DNA of 64,000 bases from Opitutales bacterium (lineage in GTDB: Bacteria; Verrucomicrobiota; Verrucomicrobiia; Opitutales; Opitutaceae). Position 1 is the first letter of the stretch. Every line of letters starts with the position of its first letter. The stretch lies in contig JABITN010000137.1 in NCBI GenBank assembly GCA_018700525.1, positions 43,058 through 107,057 on the forward strand. Direction: 5' to 3'. A program made the position numbers and the translations under genes. Shown here one piece after another: positions 45,564 to 55,553 of the stretch. Below the pieces are notes generated by a model. That model was not told where the DNA came from and did no database searches. It was given only the letters and a program-made list of their open reading frames with translations.

Positions 45564-47138
45564 ATGTCCAAGCTATTGATTGAAGTGCCGATCCCTTCGA
45601 TGGGCGCGACGGTAAACGAGATCACATTGATCGATTTGTTTTGCGAAGCAGGGGACACGGTTGTGAAAGGCGATAAGATCGCGGAACTGGAAAGCGATAA
45701 ATCGATTTTCGACTTCGAGTCGCCCTGCGACGGAGAGATTCGCGAGTTTTGCTGTCGAGCGGGCGATATCTTGGAAGTAGGGGTTCCGTTTTTCCGCATT
45801 GAGACGGAGGACGAATCGATGAGCCACTTGCAAGTCTATGGCGAGTCCGCCGGTACTCCGGAAAAAGCGGAATCATCGGTTTTGGAAGTTGCGCCTCTGG
45901 CGTCGGTTGAACCGATTGCGGCTTCAATGACTCCACGAAAAGTGGCTGCGACTCAGCCCGGAGGAACCCGTTGGACTCCAAGGGCTAAGAAATTGGCAAT
46001 CGATCGTGGATTAGATCCCAATACAATTACGGAAATCGAAGGCACAGGTCCGGGTGGGCGTGTGACGGGTGACGACTTGAAACGTTATCAAGCGAGTGTT
46101 TCCGTTCCGGAGCTTAGCATTGAAATGGTGCCTGCCGCAGCAAGATCGCTATCGGACCAAACCGTACGGGTTGCGGGAATTGGATACGCGGTTCCGAAAA
46201 ACGTGCGCTCGAACGAAGATATTTTGAAGGAATTCCCCGGTAAGACGGCGGAAGAGATTGTGAAGGTTACGGGGATTCAGCAGCGCTATGTGATTAGCGA
46301 AGGTGAGTCGGCGACGAGTTTGGCGACGGAAGCGACACACAAAGCTCTGGAGATGTCGGGCCTTTCGGTCGCCGACATCGATGCGGTTATCGTGGCGACT
46401 TTGCTTCCGGATCAGCCCATTCCGGGAGCAGCGAGCGCTTTGGCTCGCGAGATAGGAATCGGACAGGCCTTGGCTTTCGATTTGAATGCGGCTTGTTCGG
46501 GTTGGCTTTACGCTTTGGAAGTCGGGCGTTCTTTCATTGTCGGAGGAACGGCTAAGAATGCGTTGGTCGTAACTGCGGAAATACTCTCGAGTATCACCAA
46601 TTCCAAGGATCACGAGACAGCGTTCCTATTTGGCGATGGAGCAGGAGCTGCGGTACTGACGCCGCAGTCGGGCGGACATCGATTGTATCGTCACGAATTG
46701 AGCGGCGACTCGCGGTATACGAGCGCGATTTGCCGTACGGGCGGTGGAGCGATGAATCCAATTCCGAGGCCGGGCGATAGCCTTGATGCATTTTATATCC
46801 AACTCGATGGGGGAGTCGTTTTTAAGCGAGCAGTATTAGCGTTCTCCGATATTATCGAAAAGGCGATGAAGCGTCACAATTTGACCGAGGACGAAGTCTC
46901 TTGGATCGTGCCTCATCAGGCGAATGCTCGAATCCTCAAAGCGGTGAGCAAGCGCGTGGGAATTTCCTACGAAAAGTTTATCGTAACGGTAGGGAAATAC
47001 GGAAATACGTCCGCTGCTTCAGTTTCGATGGCCTTAGGTTGGGCGGCCGAAGAAGGCATCTTCGAAGAGGGCGACAAGATTATCTTTTGCTCTGTTGGAG
47101 CTGGCTTCACCTATGCAGGTGGCTTGATGACCTGGTAG
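45564..47138 (+). CDS. Lipoyl domain + E1/E3-binding domain + 3-oxoacyl-ACP synthase III fusion
   Basis: A 524-residue protein with three parts. Residues 1-80 form a lipoyl domain with the lipoylatable Lys46 in 'ELESDKSIF'. Residues 136-175 form a peripheral subunit-binding domain of 2-oxoacid dehydrogenase E2 type ('TPRAKKLAIDRGLDP', 'GTGPGGRVTGDDLKRY'). Residues about 200-524 are a complete KAS III (FabH) with triad Cys311 ('NAACSGW'), His451 ('VPHQANAR') and Asn481 ('KYGNTSAAS'). The acyltransferase core that E2 proteins carry after the binding domain is replaced by KAS III; its 'HHxxxDG' motif is absent. The frame is continuous, with no stop or shift between parts. Possible role: taking acyl groups from a 2-oxoacid dehydrogenase E1 by the lipoyl arm and condensing them with malonyl-ACP to start fatty acids. 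The domains are certain; the role is inference. Confidence 0.9.
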   Translation: MSKLLIEVPIPSMGATVNEITLIDLFCEAGDTVVKGDKIAELESDKSIFDFESPCDGEIREFCCRAGDILEVGVPFFRIETEDESMSHLQVYGESAGTPEKAESSVLEVAPLASVEPIAASMTPRKVAATQPGGTRWTPRAKKLAIDRGLDPNTITEIEGTGPGGRVTGDDLKRYQASVSVPELSIEMVPAAARSLSDQTVRVAGIGYAVPKNVRSNEDILKEFPGKTAEEIVKVTGIQQRYVISEGESATSLATEATHKALEMSGLSVADIDAVIVATLLPDQPIPGAASALAREIGIGQALAFDLNAACSGWLYALEVGRSFIVGGTAKNALVVTAEILSSITNSKDHETAFLFGDGAGAAVLTPQSGGHRLYRHELSGDSRYTSAICRTGGGAMNPIPRPGDSLDAFYIQLDGGVVFKRAVLAFSDIIEKAMKRHNLTEDEVSWIVPHQANARILKAVSKRVGISYEKFIVTVGKYGNTSAASVSMALGWAAEEGIFEEGDKIIFCSVGAGFTYAGGLMTW

Positions 47139-47144
47139 TTGAGG

Positions 47145-47888
47145 TTAGCTTGAGCTCCATTCGTGGCTAAGGATGCTCATCGCATAAACCGCCGCGGTTT
47201 CGCATTTCAAGACATAGGGTCCGAGAGTAATTGGCTGGAACCCGGAAGAGCTGATTTGATGGTATTCTCGATCGGAGAAGTCGCCTTCGGGTCCTACTAG
47301 GAAAATGCCGGTTGGTACTACGCCGGTCGAGTCGATGGCGGTCTTCAGGGAAACGCTATCGGACTGCAGTGATGCGATTAGTTTCAGGGAAAATTGCTGA
47401 GCGCCGTTTTCGAGAAAGTGGCTCAAACCTTGGACTGGATGGATTTGGGGTAGAAAGGGATTGCCGGATTGTTTGGCTCCTTCGATTGCGGCGGTGAGCC
47501 ATTTTTCAGACTTCGTATCTTGCCGGTCGGTTCGAACTTTCGATTCGGTTCGTTCTGAAGCAAGCGGGAAGATATGTTGAATACCAATTTCGGTTGCTTT
47601 GCGAATGATGCCCTCGAGGCCTTTGCCTTTCGGTATGGCTTGGGCAAGGGCGATTTCGTAGGAAAGTGGCGTGTGTTGGATAAATCGCTTTCCGGTCAGT
47701 ATAGCCTTTCGTTTGTTGGCCTCGGTTAGTTCGCTTTCCCATTCCTGGCCTTGACCATCGAATACGCTAACGGGATCGCCAGAACGGGCTCGGTTGACGG
47801 AGACGAGATGATGGGATTCGTCGTTCGAAAGTTGGATGAGTGGGTTATCTGGCGAGAGCACTGGGCAATAGCTCCGAAAGTCAGGCAT
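47145..47888 (-). CDS. rsmE: 16S rRNA m3U1498 methyltransferase
   Basis: A 247-residue SPOUT-fold methyltransferase. An N-terminal PUA-like part ('HHLVSVNRARSGDPVSVFDGQG') is followed by 'EGIIRKATEIGIQHIFPLASERTESKV' and the knot motifs 'IFLVGPEGDFSDREY' and 'ITLGPYVLKCETAAVYAMSIL'. The length is normal. It is convergent with the lipoyl-KAS III gene (6 bp between stops). Confidence 0.93.
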   Translation of the reverse strand: MPDFRSYCPVLSPDNPLIQLSNDESHHLVSVNRARSGDPVSVFDGQGQEWESELTEANKRKAILTGKRFIQHTPLSYEIALAQAIPKGKGLEGIIRKATEIGIQHIFPLASERTESKVRTDRQDTKSEKWLTAAIEGAKQSGNPFLPQIHPVQGLSHFLENGAQQFSLKLIASLQSDSVSLKTAIDSTGVVPTGIFLVGPEGDFSDREYHQISSSGFQPITLGPYVLKCETAAVYAMSILSHEWSSS

Positions 47889-47929
47889 GAAGCGACTCTA
47901 TGGGGGACCCGAGCAGTGGAGCAATTTCA

Positions 47930-48015
47930 AAAACGAAAGGGTCCCGCTAAGCGGAACCCTTTCTAACTTATCAAACTACAAACCAGAAATAAGAAAAAAC
48001 TCTAACGTTCTCTTA
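47930..48015 (-). ncRNA. Candidate small RNA, unit 2 of a tandem pair
   Basis: Read on the minus strand, a TATAAT (48026-48021) is followed by about 85 nt with no open frame. These contain GTTTTTTC, a 23-nt block at 47987-47965 with core AGTTTGATAAGTT, then a stem of 12 pairs (47935-47963) and CGTTTTTG. The block and the layout are repeated at 48145-48216, with a different but equally stable stem sequence. A homologous non-coding RNA pair is the best explanation; the targets are unknown. Confidence 0.55.
47933..47963 (-). terminator. Terminator of candidate small RNA unit 2
   Basis: On the minus strand GAAAGGGTTCCGC / GCGGGACCCTTTC forms a stem with one mismatch and loop TTA, followed by GTTTTTG. 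It lies 45 bp upstream of the rsmE start and does not end any protein gene. Confidence 0.6.
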
Positions 48016-48020
48016 TCCAT

Positions 48021-48052
48021 ATTATAGGCGCACCTTGAGCGAAAACGTTCAA
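48021..48052 (-). promoter_or_regulatory. Promoter candidate for small RNA unit 2
   Basis: On the minus strand, TTGAAC (48052-48047) and a consensus TATAAT (48026-48021) are separated by 20 bp, longer than the ideal 17. The -10 alone is perfect, and transcription would begin near 48014. Confidence 0.45.
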
Positions 48053-48144
48053 AGAAAGCAGCACTTTTCGTGAAAACATTTCGGATTCGTCGATGAGAAA
48101 CCCGAATGCGGGCGAAGAAGCCTTTGTGGAGCGGGTATCTGGAC

Positions 48145-48177
48145 GTAAAAAAGGGCATCGCTAGGCGATGCCCTTTA
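48145..48177 (-). terminator. Terminator of candidate small RNA unit 1
   Basis: AAAGGGCATCGC and GCGATGCCCTTT form a perfect 12-bp stem with a 3-nt loop, followed on the minus strand by TTTTTTA. It is a textbook rho-independent terminator not associated with a protein gene. Confidence 0.75.
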
Positions 48178-48216
48178 AAACTTATCAAACTGCAAACTAG
48201 ATACTGAAAAAAACCA
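48145..48216 (-). ncRNA. Candidate small RNA, unit 1 of a tandem pair (3' part)
   Basis: On the minus strand: GGTTTTTTTC, the shared 23-nt block (48201-48179, core AGTTTGATAAGTT, two differences from unit 2), then the perfect terminator hairpin. The 5' end is not defined; an AT-rich region upstream to the tRNA-Leu terminator (48334) could hold the promoter. No reading frame of note is present. Confidence 0.5.
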
Positions 48217-48333
48217 AATCCACTAATAGTTTTAAAGCTAGACCCTCTTAGGGCAATACCGTTTAAAATATGGTATAGTTTTAAGGAAGTTTTTCCGAAA
48301 GTTTTACGGCCCCCTCTTATCTTAAAACCCTAC

Positions 48334-48359
48334 CAAAAAAAAAACCGCATTTTGCGGTC
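48334..48359 (-). terminator. Terminator after tRNA-Leu
   Basis: ACCGCA and TGCGGT pair on the minus strand around AAA, followed by an uninterrupted run of ten T. It lies directly after the tRNA-Leu 3' end and separates it from the small-RNA units. Confidence 0.8.
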
Positions 48360-48365
48360 TTATTT

Positions 48366-48450
48366 TGGTACCCAGGGGGGGACTCGAACCCCCACTTCCG
48401 AAGAAAGCGGATTTTGAATCCGCCGCGTCTACCAATTCCGCCACCTGGGC
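48366..48450 (-). tRNA. tRNA-Leu (CAA)
   Basis: 85 nt including an encoded CCA. Acceptor GCCCAGG pairs with CCTGGGT, and the anticodon stem GCGGA/TCCGC holds the loop TTCAAAA (anticodon CAA, reading UUG). It has the long variable arm expected of a class II tRNA. A T-rich terminator follows. Confidence 0.95.
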
Positions 48451-48610
48451 ATCCTTTTGAAAGAGGAAAAGGGGGTATGGATGCGGGAAAGTTGGGAGGC
48501 AAGCAAATTTGATGCTTTGCATTGCGATTGGATTTAATTCCCAGATTCTGAAAAAAGCGTTTGAAATCTGAAGATCAACTCCACAGATTCCACACCCTTT
48601 CTTTTTTTGT

Positions 48611-48687
48611 CGGGCTATGGCGCAGCCTGGTAGCGCGCTTGTCTGGGGGACAAGAGGTCCCGAGTTCGAACCTCGGTAGCCCGACCA
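48611..48687 (+). tRNA. tRNA-Pro (GGG)
   Basis: 77 nt including CCA. Acceptor CGGGCTA pairs with TAGCCCG. The anticodon stem CTTGT/ACAAG has the loop CTGGGGG (anticodon GGG, reading CCC). It is transcribed divergently from tRNA-Leu, 160 bp away. Confidence 0.95.
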
Positions 48688-48743
48688 TTTTTCATCTGCG
48701 ATGCGTTTTGCGGGTGTGGGAAGATAGGAACCACTCTTTTAGA

Positions 48744-49172
48744 ATGAGCGACTACTCAACATTTTCAGTCCGGAAATTGTGGCCAGTAATCACTTTGGTT
48801 CTGACGTTGGCTTGGTCATCGTCTTGCGAGCAAGGAGGCCCTGATGGACCAGAGATTCCTCATTTCGATAAGATCGCGCACTTTTTTGTTTTCGGACTGA
48901 TGGGAACGCTTTGTTATCGATGCATTCCTAGAATGCTGTGGTCGCATACTCGGTGGTTAGTCGCATTGGTGTTCGTGTTAGCTTACGGAGTGGTTGACGA
49001 ATGGATACAGTCACGAAACCCCAATCGATCTTCGGATGCGCTCGATTGGATAGCCGATGGATTAGGGGCGTTTACCGCGATAGCGGTTTATCGATACTGG
49101 TCATTATATCGAAGAGTGTTGGAGTCGAGTATTTGCGATTTGATAAGAAGTCGTTTGACTAAACTTGATTAG
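48744..49172 (+). CDS. VanZ-family membrane protein
   Basis: 142 residues from ATG 48744; starts further upstream would run into tRNA-Pro. Four hydrophobic segments occur, with the VanZ landmarks 'DKIAHFFVFGLMGTLCYR' and 'YGVVDEWIQSRNPNRSSDALDWIADGLGAF'. A glycopeptide-type role should not be assumed: VanZ-like proteins of this size are widespread and uncharacterised. It precedes ligA with an 85-bp gap. Confidence 0.82.
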   Translation: MSDYSTFSVRKLWPVITLVLTLAWSSSCEQGGPDGPEIPHFDKIAHFFVFGLMGTLCYRCIPRMLWSHTRWLVALVFVLAYGVVDEWIQSRNPNRSSDALDWIADGLGAFTAIAVYRYWSLYRRVLESSICDLIRSRLTKLD

Positions 49173-49251
49173 GCTCGAGTGTTCGATGATCGATTTGAAG
49201 CGTTTTTCGGTTTCCCCGATCTTGCGTCGTAGCGGCAGTTTGCTTGAATAG

Positions 49252-51264
<2,013 letters not shown>

Positions 51265-51328
51265 AGCGAGCTGGAGGCTGTTGAAGCTCGTCAGGCACAG
51301 CCCTTCGTTGAAACGCTTGAACAGCTTC

Positions 51329-51784
51329 TTAAAGCTGCGGGCCTTGCATCTTGCTTTGGAGTTCCATTTGGAAGGTTTCGATGTCTGCAGGATTGGGCTG
51401 GTAGCCTTCTTGTTCGGGATCGAGACCGAGACGACCCGTGGGGTCGACGTACCATTTGGCGGAAACGCCGTCGCTGAAAGTGACCGTTCCACTAAGGGCA
51501 GTGCCGGGTTGGTTGATCTTGTCGACATCCACGGACACTGATCCTGCTTCTCCTGCAGTGGGCTCTTCGACGAGTGTCGCTTCGGCATCCTGGGCGATGG
51601 TAGCTTCTTCGGCGACTTCCGGTTCCTTGAGGTCGAGATTGAGATCGTCGATGAGAAAGCGCGTTTCCATGAAGGTCATGGAGCCATTGAAATCGTCGGT
51701 TACAAGACGTTGGATATCGGAAATAGAGGCTCCGTCGCTGAGGCGTTGGGCAATGATTTGCTTTTGTTCGTCGCTAAGATTCAT
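51329..51784 (-). CDS. Hypothetical acidic protein upstream of dnaA strand
   Basis: 151 residues from ATG 51784 ('MNLSDEQKQIIAQRLSDGAS'). The N-terminal ~60 residues are helical ('SISDIQRLVTDDF', 'METRFLIDDLNL'), a Glu/Ala-rich linker follows, and the C-terminal part has 'TALSGTVTFSDGVSAKWYVDPTGRLGLDP', a likely small beta domain. No family is firmly recognised, though the shape recalls conserved PVC-specific proteins. It lies 108 bp downstream of dnaA on the same strand. Confidence 0.6.
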   Translation of the reverse strand: MNLSDEQKQIIAQRLSDGASISDIQRLVTDDFNGSMTFMETRFLIDDLNLDLKEPEVAEEATIAQDAEATLVEEPTAGEAGSVSVDVDKINQPGTALSGTVTFSDGVSAKWYVDPTGRLGLDPEQEGYQPNPADIETFQMELQSKMQGPQL

Positions 51785-51892
51785 GGATGGAAATAGTTGA
51801 ACGCCGATTGCGTTGGAGATGCAATGGCGTTTTTCCGGATTAATTTTGAGCGAGAGGGCGGATCGCTTATGGGAGTCCGCGTGAGTGAGCAC

Positions 51893-53284
51893 TTAGCGTG
51901 AAAGTTGGGTTCTTAGATAGTCGACGCTGTGGCGCACGGTATCGTCTTGTTCAGTCAAGTTCTCGACTTGTCGGCAGGCATGGATGACAGTGCCGTGATC
52001 GCGTCCGCCAAATGCTTCGCCGATTTCCTGAAGCGAGTGCTTAGTCAGGTCGCGGCTCAGATACATCGCGATTTGGCGAGGTACTGCGATGTGGTTCGGC
52101 CGGCGTCGGCTGAGCATATCGGAGTGACGGAGCTCGAAGTAATCAGCTACTTTCTTTTGAATCGTATCGATGGTGAGTTGCTGTTTGGCGGCTTCCATGA
52201 GCACATCTCTCAGAAGCATTTCACAGGTTGAGATGTTAAGCGGGTTGCCGGTGAGAGAGGAGTAGCTGCACACTTTAATGAGCGCTCCTTCAAGGCGGCG
52301 GATGTTCTTAACGATGTGCTCTGCGATGAAATTGATGATTTCGTCGCTGACTTTGAAATTGTGCTGCTCGGCCTTTTTGCGAAGAATCGCAACGCGGGTT
52401 TCGAAATCGGGAGCTTGAATATCTGTTACTAGGCCCCATTGAAATCTGGATACGAGTCGGCTTTCCAATTTGGCGATCTCGTTCGCTGGGCGATCGCTGG
52501 AGAGAAAAATTTGTTTCTGCGCCTCGAAGAGTTCGTTGAAGGTGTGGAAGAATTCTTCCTGGATCCGTTCTTTGCCACTGAGGAACTGGACATCGTCGAT
52601 CAAGAGGACGTCGACCCGGCGGTACCGCTTCCGAAATTGAGTGAGCGTATTTTCCTGGATCGCCGATATAAACTCGTTGGTGAATTTTTCGGAGGAAAGG
52701 TAAGCGATCCGCGCGTTCGGCTTGTTGAGTAATATGTGATGGCCGACGGCGTGCATGAGGTGCGTCTTGCCTAATCCGGTTTCGCCGTAGACGAAGAGTG
52801 GATTGTAGGCTCCAGCAGGAGCGTGGGCCACGGCTATGGCTGCGGCGTGGGCGAGTTGGCTATTTGAGCCAATGACGAAATTCTCGAAAGTGTTGCGACG
52901 ATTCAGGTTCGCACTGCTTGGGTTTACAGATTTCTTCGCTTTTCGATCGTCGGCACGTGGGCTAGATTCGGTTTCGACGATGGTTTCGACGCGATTGTTC
53001 TGAGCTGTTTCTTCGGAATCAGCTGAAGCGGCTCCATTTTCCAAGGTGACGGATACAGGGTAACCCAAGAAGCGTTGGAAGGCCTTGGTGAGTAGATCCA
53101 AGTAATTGTCGTTAATCCAAATGGCAGAGAATTCGTTTTGAACCTGCAATACGACTGAGCTGTCTTCCGCTTTGACGCAGGTGACTTTTGAAAACCAGCT
53201 ATCGAAGATATCGCGGGGTAAGAGCTCCGATAGTTCGGCTTTAACTTTGTCCCAGATTTGGGTGGGTGCGGTGACCTGTGGCAT
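51893..53284 (-). CDS. dnaA: Chromosomal replication initiator protein
   Basis: 463 residues. Domain I is residues 1-85, with a linker to about 128. The AAA+ domain has Walker A 'GETGLGKTH' (167-175), Walker B 'VLLIDDVQFLSGKERIQEEFFHTFN' and an Arg finger region. Domain IV carries the DNA-binding signature 'GGRDHGTVIHACRQV'. A TTATTCACA box lies 25 bp upstream of the start, suggesting autoregulation. Confidence 0.97.
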   Translation of the reverse strand: MPQVTAPTQIWDKVKAELSELLPRDIFDSWFSKVTCVKAEDSSVVLQVQNEFSAIWINDNYLDLLTKAFQRFLGYPVSVTLENGAASADSEETAQNNRVETIVETESSPRADDRKAKKSVNPSSANLNRRNTFENFVIGSNSQLAHAAAIAVAHAPAGAYNPLFVYGETGLGKTHLMHAVGHHILLNKPNARIAYLSSEKFTNEFISAIQENTLTQFRKRYRRVDVLLIDDVQFLSGKERIQEEFFHTFNELFEAQKQIFLSSDRPANEIAKLESRLVSRFQWGLVTDIQAPDFETRVAILRKKAEQHNFKVSDEIINFIAEHIVKNIRRLEGALIKVCSYSSLTGNPLNISTCEMLLRDVLMEAAKQQLTIDTIQKKVADYFELRHSDMLSRRRPNHIAVPRQIAMYLSRDLTKHSLQEIGEAFGGRDHGTVIHACRQVENLTEQDDTVRHSVDYLRTQLSR

Positions 53285-53308
53285 GGAAAAGGTTAGAAAC
53301 GTTGATGG

Positions 53309-53317
53309 TTATTCACA
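53309..53317 (+). promoter_or_regulatory. DnaA box (TTATTCACA)
   Basis: An exact match to TTATNCACA between dnaA and hprK, 25 bp upstream of the dnaA ATG. It is the only full-consensus box I find in this 500-bp gap, so autoregulation of dnaA is more likely than an origin. Confidence 0.5.
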
Positions 53318-53783
53318 TCATTATGAAGAACGCCGAACGGTTGTTATTTCTAAACTGTAATCTGAAGAAAAGAACCACAACAAAAAGAGAATCGAATGAC
53401 CGAAAGTGATAGTTTGATATCCAAATCGGTAAGACCTTGTTTAGGAGTATCTTAAGTTGAGGGGGTCTGTTAAGCAGAAGATTCGTGAAGACTAGAAGGA
53501 AACAGGAGGAGTGTTTGGCGTGAAATAGTAAAATCTTGTACCAGTAACGTAGAGGGAATCGCATTTCTCAAGCCATAGTTTTAGACAAGTTGTTAACATT
53601 GGAATGCGCATAAGTTTTTTAGCAAAATGCTTGCCATAAATCCGAACAATATCTCCTTCGCGGAAGCCCCTTGAAATGAGCTCTTTAAGCGAATTTGAAA
53701 TACGAATTATTCGTTAAACGACTGGTTTGAAAGAGGTAGAATGGGAATGAATTGAAAAAATTGGCACGAAAAAAATCGGCGGT
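53318..53783. other. dnaA upstream intergenic region
   Basis: About 465 bp, AT-richer than its surroundings, without a convincing gene. It holds the dnaA promoter region and a palindrome ACGAA-TTA-TTCGT (53702-53714). No cluster of DnaA boxes and no long AT-only unwinding tract is evident. Confidence 0.45.
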
Positions 53784-54746
53784 CTATTTTTGTTCGCTCA
53801 TGCGAGCGATCAATCGATCGTTGAATTCTTTGGCGGGGTCGTGTCCGAGTCGTTTTAGCGCCTGTACCATTGAAGCGACTTCGACGATCCGCGCTATGTC
53901 GCGCCCGGGGCGAACGAAAATTTCGATATGGGGAACGTCGATGCCGAGGATATTGAAGTGGTCTTGGTCCAGACCGGTGCGGTCTTCCTCGGAATCCGGA
54001 GCGAGTTCAAGGAGGGAGACCACGAGATCGATTCGTTTGTCGAGACGAACGCTGCGCACGCCGAACATCTCGCCGACGTTGATTATCCCGATTCCTCGGC
54101 ATTCCATGTGGCCGCGGTTGAGCTTCGTACTTGTCGCGATCAATTCTCGCTCATCCACTAAGCGGATACGAGTGAGATCGTCGGAGACTATGCTGTGACC
54201 GCGCTCGATGAGGGCGAGAGCGCATTCGCTCTTCCCGATCCCGCTCGTCCCGCGTATGAGTGTGCCGATGCCCTTGATATCCATCATCGTTCCATGCTCC
54301 GAGGTGGTTGGGGCAAATGCTGCGTCGAGCGAAAGCGTAGCTGCGTTGAGGAAATTCATCGTGATCATCGATGTACGCAGGATTGGGAGTCCGCGTTTTT
54401 CGGCGACTGTCTTAATACTAGGCAGAGGCAAGTAATTGCGTGCGATGACGAGGCAGGGGATGGATCGATCGATTAATTCTCCGAGGCGTTTTTCCTGAGC
54501 CTCATTGTCGAGGCTGCGGAGGTAGGTCATCTCGGAGGCTCCGAGCACTTGGAGGCGCTTGTTGGCGAAATATTTGAAAAATCCAGTCAAGGCCAGGGAT
54601 GGGCGATTGACGCTGCCTTCTCTTATAATGCGGCGCAGTCCACGTTCGCCTGCTACGAGTTCGAGTTTAAGATGCTCGGAGTAGGTCTCTAAAAAGTCTC
54701 TGACGGACAGGCCGTCGATTTTCTTGATTGGTTTTGACAAGGGCAT
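53784..54746 (-). CDS. hprK: HPr kinase/phosphorylase
   Basis: A 320-residue bifunctional HPr(Ser) kinase/phosphorylase. An N-terminal DRTGG-like domain is followed by the catalytic domain with His151 ('SEHGTMMDIKG'), Walker A 'GTSGIGKS' (166-173), 'VSDDLTRI' and the family signature 'ECRGIGIINVGEMFG'. It phosphorylates HPr at Ser to signal carbon status. No PTS genes are adjacent; it ends the kdsC-lptCAB operon, a place where rpoN and PTS-Ntr genes sit in proteobacteria. Confidence 0.94.
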   Translation of the reverse strand: MPLSKPIKKIDGLSVRDFLETYSEHLKLELVAGERGLRRIIREGSVNRPSLALTGFFKYFANKRLQVLGASEMTYLRSLDNEAQEKRLGELIDRSIPCLVIARNYLPLPSIKTVAEKRGLPILRTSMITMNFLNAATLSLDAAFAPTTSEHGTMMDIKGIGTLIRGTSGIGKSECALALIERGHSIVSDDLTRIRLVDERELIATSTKLNRGHMECRGIGIINVGEMFGVRSVRLDKRIDLVVSLLELAPDSEEDRTGLDQDHFNILGIDVPHIEIFVRPGRDIARIVEVASMVQALKRLGHDPAKEFNDRLIARMSEQK

Positions 54747-54773
54747 GTTGGGGAATCTGAAGTGGAGAAAGAA

Positions 54774-55553
54774 TCACATATTGAAATTCTCTCCTAAGTA
54801 GAGCTTTCGGCTCTTAGGATCGTTTATTAGGAATTCGCGGTCGCCGCTGGTCAGGACTTCTCCTTGGTGGATGAGGTAGGCTCGATCGACGATCGCGAGC
54901 GTGTCGCGTACATTGTGGTCGGTAATCAGGATTCCGATACCACGATTTTTCAATTTAAGAACGATTTTCTGGACTTCCGCGACATTGATAGGATCGACGC
55001 CTGCGAAGGGTTCATCCATAAGGATGAATTCGGGGTTCGTTACGAGGCAGCGGGCAATTTCCAGCCGCCGCCGCTCGCCACCGCTAAGCGTGTAGGCTTT
55101 TTGCTTGGCGAGCGAAAGGAGGCCAAGGTCGTCGAGCTGTTTTTCGATGACTTCTTTGCGTTGCCGACGATTGAGCGAGAGGGTTTCGGCGACGGCTTGC
55201 ACGTTTTGCCAAACGGTGAGCTTTTTGAATACGCTCGGTTCTTGGGGTAGGTAGCCGATTCCAAGACGAGCACGCCGATGAACTTTGAGGTGAGTGATCG
55301 TCTTTTTGTTTAGGAGCACGAAACCACGGGTGGCTTCCACCAACCCGGCGATCATGTAGAATGTGGTTGTCTTGCCGGCCCCGTTCGGTCCGAGCAAGCC
55401 GACGACTTCGCCGGTTCGGATTTCGAGGTTGGCACGATTGACGACGGTTTTAGGGCCGTAGACTTTGACGAGTCCTCGGGCTTCGATGAGGTGCTGCTCT
55501 TTCTCGACATCTGGCGTGTCCGCAGGGTTTTCCTCTTGGGCGAGCTCGCTCAT
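54774..55553 (-). CDS. lptB: LPS export ABC transporter ATP-binding protein
   Basis: 259 residues. ATPase motifs are Walker A 'GPNGAGKTT' (55-63), Q-loop 'YLPQEPSVFKKLTVWQNVQAV', signature 'LSGGERRRLEIAR' and Walker B 'FILMDEPFAGVDPI'. The Q-loop text is the LptB type. It powers LPS transport with LptFG (not in the window). It overlaps lptA by 4 bp (ATGA). Confidence 0.95.
   Translation of the reverse strand: MSELAQEENPADTPDVEKEQHLIEARGLVKVYGPKTVVNRANLEIRTGEVVGLLGPNGAGKTTTFYMIAGLVEATRGFVLLNKKTITHLKVHRRARLGIGYLPQEPSVFKKLTVWQNVQAVAETLSLNRRQRKEVIEKQLDDLGLLSLAKQKAYTLSGGERRRLEIARCLVTNPEFILMDEPFAGVDPINVAEVQKIVLKLKNRGIGILITDHNVRDTLAIVDRAYLIHQGEVLTSGDREFLINDPKSRKLYLGENFNM

Noticed and set aside
47976..48188. 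Minus-strand frame of 70 codons overlapping the small-RNA units.
   Set aside because: It starts inside one terminator hairpin and ends near the next; the repeated non-coding block explains the conservation better.
48744..49172. VanZ gene as a glycopeptide resistance determinant.
   Set aside because: No van operon partners nearby; VanZ-like membrane proteins are widespread with other or unknown roles.
53313..53564. Minus-strand frame of 83 codons upstream of dnaA.
   Set aside because: Composition is that of AT-rich intergenic DNA and it covers the DnaA box; no motif.
53285..53783. Replication origin next to dnaA.
   Set aside because: Only one consensus DnaA box and no clear unwinding tract; dnaA autoregulation is the simpler reading.
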